From Beroe forskalii (Eukaryota > Ctenophora > Nuda > Beroida > Beroidae): DNA of 64,000 nucleotides. The stretch is taken from assembly GCA_011033025.1 (NCBI GenBank), contig WFMF01000100.1, positions 124,001-188,000 of the forward strand. Reading direction: 5' to 3'. The notes beneath the pieces are model-generated. The model was given only the letters and a program-made list of their open reading frames with translations, searched no databases and was not told where the DNA came from. Each line of letters opens with the position of its first letter. Position 1 is the stretch's first letter. The position numbers and the translations under genes were made by a program. Below are positions 54,020-64,000 of this stretch, one piece after another.

Positions 54020-57000
54020 ATATGTAACAAAAGGCAGCCCTAGCCAATATCGTCATAAGTTAGTCGTTGCTCAGAACTTCGGTGTGGCTGCTGTCAAGGG
54101 ACTGAGGCTCCACACTTTACATGTACTGAAAGTTTCAAATTGATGGGTGTCTCCTGTGCTGCCCCAGTGGGGTTGAGAGTTTTATGTTTAAATTATGCAG
54201 TTATTTATAATTACATAATTATTACATAATTATTTAGGTACAATGCAGTTATTTATAATCGATGGCTGATAATTTGTTTTATTTTTATGTTTAAATTATG
54301 TTACTTAAATATGAAACTTGGGTGAATCTGTTGTTATAAATCAATTCTCATATTGTTACATTTTCTATTATATGACTTATAATCCACAATTTGGTTGGAC
54401 CAATGGTGATTCTCAAGTCTATGACAGGTATTTCCTTCAGCAGCAACCCAACTTAATTTCTGACTGTAACTGAAAATTTCTATGGCAGGAGTTCTATCCT
54501 GTTGATTCACCCCAGTTTGCATTATGGGTTATTTATTTATTTACAGTTTATTTTATTGTATTTGTATATATTGGAAAATTTTAAATGTGTTTTAGAAAAT
54601 TTCCATAGTTATAGTAACTATGCTACCAAAGTATTCCTTTTGCTAGTTTTTAACCTTAATTATTTTCAGCACGTTATTTTTTATTTTATTTTGTTTGATT
54701 TGCTACATCATGAGTTGGCTAGTAGCTAGTAGTACTGTAGTAGTCTTAGTAACAGTTTTAAAAATAAATCATTCTATTGGTTTTAATAAATTCATGCCAA
54801 CGCATGGTCAAGTCTGCTGTAAAATATAAATAACATTGTTTCATTAATAACATTGTTTCATTGTTGTCAGCCAATACTTATTGGTTAGAGTGAAGGCATT
54901 TAGCAAGGTAAGGGTTATGGTTAGGGTCAGGGCTGGGATATAAAGTGTTGTAAGGTGAAAAGGGGTATAATTAAACAATATTTCAATTAAACAATATTTC
55001 AATATTTTACAGCAGTACAGACCAGCATTTGAGCAATTGATTTTATTTCAATTTAAAGTGATAACAATTTTCAATTTAAAATTAATCAAACAACTATTTT
55101 ATTTTTTAATCAAACAACTATTTTATTATTTGTACTATCAATCAATAAATATAAATTATATCAATATCAAATCGTCAATAATTTCAAGGTTATACAATTT
55201 TAAAGAATTATAACATTGATATTTTTGAAGATTAGGGGGGAATCGTCATAGCTGCACATCTATTTATTAACGAAAAGAATATATTAGTTTAAGCTGAGGG
55301 TATCACTGTCATGTGAGGTCAGGTTTGGCCTTCTTAACAAAATCAAAGAGATCCTAGTACAGGAACCTATTCGCTTAGGGCTTCAATAGACCCCCTTGTG
55401 AATCCCCCTCAATTTGTTAAAGCCAGTGTTATGGTAAGATGTGCAACTAAGTTTAACAGCCGGGGCACGAGCAGGGCAGAGAGCAATCCATCGACATTGG
55501 GCCATTTTTATTAAACGTTGAATAGTTTAATTGGTCCGTGGTGTGAGGGGGCCAGGATAATAAAGTAGTAGATCATGAATTTTGATCATGAATTTCCAAG
55601 GAAGCTTAAAAGAAATTTTCAAGTGCCATACTTCTGATTTATCCATTCCAAAGAATGAGTTAAGAACATCAAGTTTCTGAGTGGAATTCAAAATTTCTTT
55701 TAGTTTCGCTTGACAACAGACACTGCCACCGACATATCAGACCCTAAAGAGGAGCCTGGCACCATGATTCCCATTGCATTAGGGTGGCAATTTGGTCAGG
55801 ATGCTAGGGATGAGATCATTCCATAAGGATGAAACCTTAAAAACAATACTGTGTTTAGCTATATCAAGTTTTACCTTAGGAACTATGAGTAAGTTGTTTG
55901 ACCTATTGCTGGGAGTAAAAAGTTCAAAAAGTGCTATTGGTGTTCTATTTTTTTATTATCTTGAAGACTTCTAGAAAAGCATGGTAAATGTACAAATGAT
56001 GTAAAGTAAGTAAACTAATGAAAGTCCTCTTAAATCATATTTAAGTAATGCTCATGTCAACTGTCATTCAGGTCCTATATATTCATTGGGAAGAGTTCCT
56101 CAGAGTAACCATAAAATTGAGTAGCCTATCAATAATCAAATTCATGGAGCATAGTTTTTTGAGCAATAGGCTAATTGACTTTTTGTTAAAAAGTCCATTT
56201 TGCCTTGAGTAGATATTAATGCCTGATGTTGGAATAACTCCATGTTATAGAGCCTTATTTTGCACGCACAAGTGCACCTCTTCTTGTGACTTTTCTATGA
56301 AAAGTATGCACAAGTGCGAACAAACAGGGACATGTAACATATAGTGGTAATGTTGGAAAGACTTCATGTACTATGGCCATTGGCCAACCTGATTTGTACT
56401 TTGGTGCTGAATATGGTTTATGATTAAAATACCTATTATTTGACCCTGAATTTCAGGAGGAAAGTGTCTCTCAAGATGGAGTATTAGATCAGGACGCATG
56501 CCACTTTCATTAATTTTATAAATGTATAACATAAAAGGTCACAAATAACCCAGATTCATCCACTGGTCCTCTACCTCCCTTCAATAAGTGGGTTACTTAA
56601 TTTCTTGAACAATTTTAAGTTTCATTCAGGCAGGTGATCTCACTGATCATTGCACTTAACAGTGCTATATCCTGGTACCAGGGGGTGACTGCTGGGGGCC
56701 TACCTCTTAGAAAGTTCTCGCAATTTAAACACCCTGAAAGCTGAGGTTGGTTATTGGACTGATGGTGCCTGCACACCACTAATCTTGGTGTGACTCACTT
56801 AGATCCTACAACCCTCCACATTGCATTACCTAAAGGGATCATGTTGGTGTTCAAGTAGGGAGTTGAGAAAAGTCTTGCAGATTGATGTCTTGAAGAAAAT
56901 TTATTTATGATTTGAATATGGTTTGACTATAACTTATTCTAGATAGAACTTTCAGGCTATTTCTTATCACTACATACTTTATGGTAAGGGAATTATATTG

Positions 57001-57099
57001 TTATGTGTAGGGTATTTGCAAAAAATTCCTTACTAAGGTTTTAGTGGCTCAATCGACTCTAATAGGTGTCTAGAGCCACCAAAAAAATTGATTCAAATT
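54020..57099. other. 3-kb gene-free stretch
   Basis: AT-rich sequence on both strands with no frame of protein-like character over ~75 codons. An inverted copy of the GTGTCCCTGTTTG motif lies at about 56263-56345. Nothing else was recognised. Confidence 0.5.
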
Positions 57100-58080
57100 T
57101 TTGACTTTCGGAAACCTCAGGGTGGCCACGCCCTTTTTTGACCGTGGGAATTCTAAAGAAAAATTGCTAAAAATTTATTCAAAAGCAAATAGGGCATGAT
57201 AATACTCTTACCCAATGTTTTTTGGCTTGAGAAATCGTTTAAAAGCAATATCTAAGTCCTAGAACCAATATTTTAGTCATTATGGGCCACACCCACTTTT
57301 TGTCATCAAAATTATGGCCAAAAATCATAAGTTTTCATATGGTCTCAACTAGGGCATGATTATACTCGAATCTTAGGTATTTTGGCACGAGAAATCGATT
57401 AAAGCAACTTTCAAAACGCTTACTCCATTATTTTTGGCATTTCGGGCCACGCCCACTTTTTGTTATCAAAATTATGGCCGAAAATCTGAAGTTATTATGC
57501 GTCCTTAATTAGGGCAAGATTATACTAAAATCCTAGGTTAGGTATTTTGGCGCGAGAAATCGATTAAAGCAATCGTCAAAACGATAACACCAATAATTTG
57601 GGCATTTTGGCCCACGCCCACTTTTTCGCATCAATATTATGGCCAAAAATCTGAAGTTATGAAACGTCTTCAATTAGGGCATGATTATACTCGAATCCTA
57701 GGTTTTTTTTGCACAAGAAATCGATTAAAGCAATGGTCAAAATGCTATCACCAATATTCTAGGCATTTTGGACCATGCTTACTTTTTCACATCAACATTA
57801 TGGCCGAAAATATGAAGTTATTATATATGTTCATTCCAACTAAGGCATTATATACTCAACACTCAACAGCTAGGTTTATTGGCATGAGAAATCTAAAGGC
57901 TAAGTCCAATATTTTGGGCCTTTAGGAATATGCTCACTTATTGTTATCGAGGTTTTGGTGACTTTTGATTGAATACCCAAATTTTATCAACAAGTTTAAA
58001 AAAGGGGAGCATTATGATTTATACTGGAAACATATGTTTTCTGGCATGAGAAATAGATTAACAAAGTCTATCATATAAAC
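57100..58080. repeat. ~162-bp tandem repeat, 5-6 diverged copies
   Basis: Each unit has AGGGCATGATTATACTCGAA, then TTTTGGC(A/G)CGAGAAATCGAT, GGGCCACGCCCACTTTTTG and ATCAAAATTATGGCC. Starts fall near 57189, 57350, 57510, 57675 and 57841, with partial units at each edge. Divergence of ~15-25% by eye makes it an old array. Confidence 0.9.
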
Positions 58081-59289
58081 GCTTTAATAGTTGAAATTGA
58101 ATTTAATCAATTGTGATACGCTCATATTTGTCACGAAGCTTTTGGCCATGGTCCTGTATTTGGCAACAAGTCGACTACAGTGTAGTTATTCAATGGTGGT
58201 AAGGACTCTGTGCTGCCCTGATCAATATCATTGAGAACGGATGACCATATGGGGATGACCAAAACGTCATGACTTAATTACTTAATTAAAAATTTGCTGC
58301 TTGGTTTTCTTAATTTTCAATGAGTAAATAGGACAGCGAAATACCCATACAATTCTTTTATCGCGCTTTCGAAATACGTTGAAAACATAGAAGCATTGAT
58401 CTCAGCTATTATAATCACCCCCGGAACGCGAGGTACCGCAGCTGCTAGTACTTTGTGCGCAGTTTTGGGAAACGCAGCAATTTTGCAACGATATTGCCCC
58501 ATTTCATATACTAAACGAAGGAGAGTAATTTTGAAGATGGCCATTCGATAGAACACAGCACAGGGGAGTTCAGTGGTGTAAAGATCATTGGAATACGACT
58601 TTCATGACAGAAGTTATGATCAATAACACTGCAGCAGAAAACGAGGTTTTCGCGGCTATGTTCAGCGATTCACTGTGAAGCTCAGGAACATGATATCAAA
58701 AATCTATGATCAACCTACACTGCAGAATTTTATCCTCTATCGATTCCCGAAGGTCCCAAGTCTCTATCTTCAAAAATGTGGATTTCTATAAAGAAAAACC
58801 CCGAGAGGGTGTAAAAAAGTACATTACTGTCTACGAATGAGGTACCGCAGCACTGTTACGTGAGACTGCGCGCGTGTGTTGTGTGTGGTGGATGTGAGAG
58901 CGCAAAAAAATCTTGTTCCAAGTTCATTTCTGTGTGTTTGCTCGTGCGTGTGTTTGGCTTGTTACCGATTTTGCAGGGTTTTCGCCTTTCTTTCAACCTT
59001 TACTGTTTACACGGGTCATTTTGTGGCTTGAACATGTTGTGTACTAGTACAGTTACCCTTGTATAGAAACTTGTATACTTTTGGTATTCTTAACTTTAGA
59101 AATGGCCATTCGAACAGTGAGCAACCTACAAGTGTTACTCAATGGCCGGCATGCAGAAATGAGGGATTCCCTTGAAATTGGGAAAAGGTCCAAAAGTTGT
59201 GATAATGCTTGAAAATAAGGCAAATGCTCGAAAAGTGAGGAAAAAGTTCGCTTGTAGAGCCAGGGGGTTTCTCTGAGGTACGGGAGGGG

Positions 59290-61060
59290 TTTTCGCTACA
59301 TTCAGATGTGGGTTATGAGTGCGAAGGGGTGTGTTATGAGTGGAAAGGGTGTGTTATGAGTGGAGAGGGGTGTGTTATGAGTGGAGAGGGGTGTGTTATG
59401 GGTGGAGAGGGGTGTGTTATGAGTGGAGAGGGGTGTGTTATGGGTGGAGAGGGGTGTGTTATGAGTAAATGGGGTGTGTTATGAGTGGGGAGGGATGGTT
59501 TCTGAGTGGAGAGGGGCTTGTCACGACTCACGAGTGGAGAAGGGTGGGTTATGAGTGGAGAGGGGTGTGTTATGAGTGGAAAGGGGTGGGTTATGAGTGG
59601 AGAGGGGTGGGTTATGGGTGGAGAGGGGTGTGTTATGAGTCAATGGGGGTGTGTTATGAGTGGGGAGGGGTGGTTTCTGAGTGGAGAGGGGTGTGTCACG
59701 AGTGGAGAGGGGTGTGTTAAGAGTGGATAGGGGCGTGTCACGACTCACGAGTGGAGAAGGGTAGGTTGAGTGGAGAGGGGTGTGTTATGAGTGGAAAGGG
59801 GTGGCTTATGAGTGGAGAGGGGTGTGTTATAAGAGGAGAGGGGTGACTTATGATTGGATAGAGGTGTGTTAAGAGAGGAGAAGGGTGTGTTATGAGTGGA
59901 GAGGGGTGTGTTATGAGTTCAGAGGGGTTTGTTTTGGGTTCAGAGCTGTGGGTTATCAGTGGAGAGGGGTGGGTTATGAGTGGAGAGGGTTGTGTTTTGA
60001 GTAAATAGGGGCGGGTTATGAGTAAATAGGGGTGTGTTATGACTGACAAGGGGTCGGTTATGAGTGAAGAGGAGTGTGTTATGGGTGGAGAGTGGTGTGT
60101 TATGAGTAAATGGGGGTGTGTTATGAGTGGGGAGGGGTGTGTTATGAGTGGAAAGGGTGTGTTATGAGTGGAGAGGGGTGTGTTATGAGTGGAGAGGGGT
60201 GTGTTATGGGTGGAGAGGGGTGTGTTATGAGTAAATAGGGTTGTGTTATGAGTGGGGAGGGGTGGGTTATGAGTGGGGAGGGGTGAGTTATGAGTGGGGA
60301 GGGGTGGGTTATGAGTGGGGAGGGGTGGGTTATGAGTCGGGATGGGTGGGGATGGGTGGGTTGAGTGGGGAGGGGTGTGTCATGAGTGGTGAGGGGTGTG
60401 TTATGAGTGGAGAGGGGTGTGTTACGAGTGGAGAGGGGTGTGTTATGAGTAAATAGGGTTGTGTTATGAGTGGGAAGGGGTGGGTTATGAGTGGGGAGGG
60501 GTGGGTTATGAGTGGGGAGGGGTGGGTTTGAGTGGGGATGGGTGGTTTGTGAGTGGAGAGGGGTGTGTTACGAGTGGAAAGGGGTGTGTTAAGAGTGGAG
60601 AGGGGTGTGTCACGAGTGGAGAGGGGTGTGTTAAGAGTGGAGAGGGGCGTGTCACGACTCACTAGTTGAGAGGGGTAGGTTATGAGTGGAGAGGGGTGTG
60701 CTATGAGTGGAAAGGGGTGGGTTATGAGTGGAGAGGGGTGTGTTATGAGAGGAGAGGGGTGACTTATGAATGGATAGAGGTGTGTTAAGAGAGGAGAAGG
60801 GTGTGTTATGAGTGGATAGAGGTTGTTATGAGTTCAGAGGGGTTTGTTTTGGGTTCAGAGCTGTGGGTTATAAGTGGAGAGGGGTGGGTTATGAGTGCAG
60901 AGGTGTGTGTTTTGCGTAAATAGGGGCGGTTTATGAGTGAATAGGGGTGTGTTATGACTGGAAAGGGGTCGGTTATGAGCGGAGAGAGGTGTGGTATGAG
61001 CTGAGAGTGGTGTGTTATGAGTGGAGAGGGGTGTGTTTTGAGTTAATAGAGGCGTGTTGT
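59290..61060. repeat. 21-bp minisatellite GTTATGAGTGGAGAGGGGTGT, ~80 copies, with higher-order repeat
   Basis: Unit GTTATGAGTGGAGAGGGGTG(T/G). A recognisable ~300-base run of variants (CACGACTCAC...AGAGCTGTGGGTTAT) occurs at about 59747-59955 and again at about 60650-60870, i.e. a ~900-bp higher-order period. Because 21 is a multiple of 3, open frames persist on both strands by chance. Confidence 0.95.
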
Positions 61061-61489
61061 AAGTGTCTTTCTACGGTCTTTGTTATTAGCCCGTTTAGGC
61101 AATTTGTTTGATTCCATTATCTGGATAATCTAATTTCATAGATTAAGACCAAGGATATTGCAGCCATCAATTTTGTCCCTGCTGTAACGCCTATTTGTCA
61201 AAGCCTAATCCTATGGCAAGCAAGGCCAAGGACGTAGACCTCACTAATTTGATTCTCCATGAACTCGCCAAACTTGACTCTGAGTTGCAAAAGGCTGCCC
61301 TGATTTAACAGTACAGGGCAGCGACAGCAGCTTGTAATGCGAAGAACACGTCATCTTCTTCTTTTTGTAGCCTTCTCGCACTCCTGAACAACTCTATCGT
61401 ACTACTGAGAAACCCTCTCAGACTCCCGAGCAATCCTCTTGTTCTCATGGGTAGCCTTGTGCTCCTAAGTATCCTCAGTAATCTTATCA

Positions 61490-61905
61490 CACTCCTATGT
61501 TGGCCTATCACACTCCTAAGTTAGCCTATCACACTCCTAAGTAAGCCTATCACACTCCTAAGTAAGCCTATCACACTCCTAAGTAAGCCTATCACACTCC
61601 TTAGTTAGCCTATTACACTCCTAAGTAAGCCTAAAATAGCCTAAATGTTTGGCAAATCACATGTCATAGTAAGCCTATCACACTCCTTAGTAAGCCTATC
61701 ACAGTCCTAAGTAAGCCTATCACACTCCTAAGTAAGCTTATCACACTCCTAAGTTGGCCTATCACACTTTTAAGTAAGCCTATCACACTCCTAAGTTAGC
61801 CTATTACACTCCTAAGTAAGCCTAAGTAAGCTTAAGTAAATCACACGCCATAGTAAGCCTATCACACTCCTAAGTAAGCCTATCACACTCCTAAGTTAAG
61901 CCTCT
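61490..61905. repeat. 21-bp minisatellite AGCCTATCACACTCCTAAGTA, ~18 copies
   Basis: Tandem copies of CCTATCACACTCCTAAGTAAG with a few substitutions and short unique breaks near 61630-61665 and 61820-61850. Unit sequence is unrelated to the array before it, but the length is the same. Confidence 0.95.
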
Positions 61906-63170
61906 CATTTTATGTGTTTCCCTTTCTTTTTTAAGGTGTTCCCTCCTTTTTATAGCAATTTCCTCAAAAATAAGCCACTTTTTACCACTTCCAGGAGCTC
62001 TACCTTGGAACCGTGAGCAGATTTATGTACCCTAGATAACTTTCTAACACGAGCAATGCCATAGTACCGAATAACCAAAATTATGAGTAAACACAACCTA
62101 CATTCTCCAGTGTTTGACACCAGTTTTAAGGGAAAAGGTCATTCCTCGAGGGAAAGCCTTAAATTTAAAGCTTTTCCTTTAAAAAAGGGATTCCCTTAAT
62201 TTGTGCATACGGGCCATTCCCAACTAAAATTGCTTCATTTTCGTATCAGATTTCTATCTATAACATAACCGATAAATATCAGCTCTGATTATTTCTGATT
62301 AAATTGACGAAGAAATCCCTATTCTACACACCAGCTCTGATTATTACCGTATAACTATACCTATTACGTATAGTTTTATCTTCGAATTACAGAATTGATG
62401 TTATCTGATCCTTGTTACACATTTTTGGGCGTTTGCTTAATATTCGAAATGCATTATACCAGTAACATTATTGTCTATAGTTCTATATTTGCTTCCATTC
62501 AAAAGTATCATGATGCATAGTGATTGGGTTTTACAGTGGCAGAACAGCTCGTATTTCAAATCATCTAACAATATCGATTCATAGTCAATTCATACCATAT
62601 TATTTGCAACATAGTAACAAGCCAAACACACGCACGAGCAAACACACAGAAATGAACTTGGAACAAGATTTTTTTGCGCTCTCACATCCACCACACACAA
62701 ACCACGCGCGCAGTCTCACGTAACAGTGCTGCGGTACCTCATTCGTAGACAGTAATGTACTTTTTTACACCCTCTCGGGGTTTTTCTTTATAGAAATCCA
62801 CATTTTTGAAGATAGAGACTTGGGACCTTCGGGAATCGATAGAGGATAAAATTCTGCAGTGTAGGTTGATCATAGATTTTCGATATCATGTTCCTGAGCT
62901 TCACAGTGAATCGCTGAACATAGCGCTACTTGAAAACCTCGTTTTCTGCTGCGAGGTGTTATTGATCATAACTTCTGTCATGAAAGTCGTATTCCAATGA
63001 TCTTTACACCACTGAACTCCCTGTGCTGTGTTATATCGAATGGCCATCTTCAGAATTACTCTATCCTACGTTTAGTATATGAAATGGGGCAATATCGTTG
63101 CAAAATTGCTGCGTTTCCCAAAACTGCGCACAAAGTACTAGCAGCTGCGGTACCTCGCGTTCCGGGGGTG

Positions 63171-64000
63171 ATAATGAAAGATATATAGGTAAGTACGAAC
63201 AGTAGGCGGATGAGTTTTACATCATTATAGTGTTCCAATGTATTGAATTAGTGACGGTAAAAGGTTAAACAGAACAGCCATCAATTTATTAAAGCTGCAG
63301 CAGATACTACGGATACAAAGCTCTGCTGGATGACCAGGAATGTGATTACCAAACGCTATATATTTTCTACTTTGATCTATGTAAGTGATACTTTTTTAGG
63401 GTTCTGGAGGTGAGATTTGCGATTCTCACCTCCGTAAAGCCAGAAAATCATATATTAACGTTGGCAAGCTAATTAGATTTGATCATAATGTATCTCTATG
63501 ATTTTGGTCATCCTTGAGCTCTTGAGCGCAGAGGCATCATGATATCACATAATATATGCTCAGAATAAATAGGCAGCCGCAATGACGCCATCAACTTTGT
63601 ATGCACTGTCAAATTGTTGAAAATAACCGCCTATTTTTCGCGTGTGGGGTATAATTGAGTGATAATAAGATCTTACTTGGCTGGGACCGGATAGATACGC
63701 TGATATTATGGGGAATTGGAATGTTCTCAATTGTACCTGTAGTATGCGAATAAATTTATCAAGCACATGAACCACGAAAAACTTCACAGTGTTGTTTTGA
63801 TACTAGCTCTTTTGTTCTAACATGTCGAAGTTCGCCCACAGGTAGGTATAATACATTTTAATTTATTACCTATGGTCTATGCCCATGTCAGCCAACCCTG
63901 TAGAAACTAACATAATGAATGATTGTTGATTATAACATAATCTATTTGTCTAAAATATTCGATCAAAATTTCCTGAATACCATTGAGTTTTAAAGCTTAA
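63171..64000. other. Window end; no gene recognised
   Basis: AT-rich flank of the inverted-repeat element. An imperfect inverted pair (GGTTCTGGAGGTGAG... and ...CTCACCTCCGTAAAGCC) lies at 63400-63440. No frame is convincing. Confidence 0.45.

Larger units (their letters stand above)
58426..63170. mobile_element. 4.7-kb element with ~550-bp terminal inverted repeats
   Basis: The left arm (58426-58965) and right arm (62615-63170) are inverted copies, about 95% identical by eye. Both start CACCCCCGGAACGCGAGG when read inward. ATAAT stands on both outer sides (58421-58425 and 63171-63175), a candidate 5-bp target duplication. Between the arms are two 21-bp minisatellites and no credible gene. 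Long inverted repeats around repetitive DNA recall foldback-type elements, but no family is assigned. Confidence 0.8.

Noticed and set aside
59334-60665. Long open frames on both strands with GCVMSGE- and HPSPLIT-type repeats
   Set aside because: A 21-bp unit keeps all frames in register, so these follow from the minisatellite and are not genes.
58426-63170. Assignment of the inverted-repeat element to a large self-replicating DNA transposon group
   Set aside because: No polymerase, integrase or structural gene is visible and the termini do not fit; left as an unassigned non-autonomous element.

Overview
This window is from the nuclear genome of an animal. Its genes are split by GT-AG introns of about 100 to 800 bases, a spliceosomal helicase and a TopBP1-type BRCT protein are recognisable, and there are tRNA-derived SINEs, hAT-like MITEs, a LINE remnant and many minisatellites. 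AT-rich introns and small GC-rich islands point to an invertebrate, but the sequence does not settle the phylum. All identifications were made by eye from remembered protein families; no search was run.

Layout. 0.2-4.5 kb: a long disordered-protein ORF followed by a six-exon gene I cannot name. 4.8-6.8 kb: seven exons of a TopBP1-like gene that stop after BRCT2. 7-9.9 kb: short repeats and MITEs. 10.06-15.95 kb (minus strand): a diverged copy of the C-terminal half of Aquarius (AQR). 16.2-19.4 kb: two intronless paralogues for secreted or surface cysteine-rich proteins resembling DUF4773. 20.2-22.3 kb: NICN1. 23.2-24.7 kb: HAPSTR1 (C16orf72). 25.9-33.8 kb: two copies of one repeat unit, the second split by a LINE remnant and by a 2-kb hAT-like element. 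34.9-52.7 kb (plus strand): a nearly full-length AQR gene of about 33 exons, with a hAT-like element and an antisense, frame-damaged GT31 glycosyltransferase in one intron. 53.2-54.0 kb: a cluster of small MITEs, one nested. 54-58 kb: no gene, plus a ~162-bp tandem repeat. 58.4-63.2 kb: an element with ~550-bp terminal inverted repeats and two 21-bp minisatellites inside. 63.2-64 kb: nothing recognised.

Main observation. In at least ten exon-intron junctions of three unrelated genes (AQR in both copies, NICN1, HAPSTR1), the splice site and the adjoining exon edge have been copied in tandem into the intron, from two copies up to twelve. The result is arrays of decoy donors or acceptors next to the real one. 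Separately, one AQR intron is almost entirely a SINE, and in the minus-strand copy it is flanked by a 12-bp direct repeat of exon sequence, which suggests intron gain by SINE insertion. The plus-strand AQR gene also has three junctions without proper canonical sites, so its integrity is open to question.
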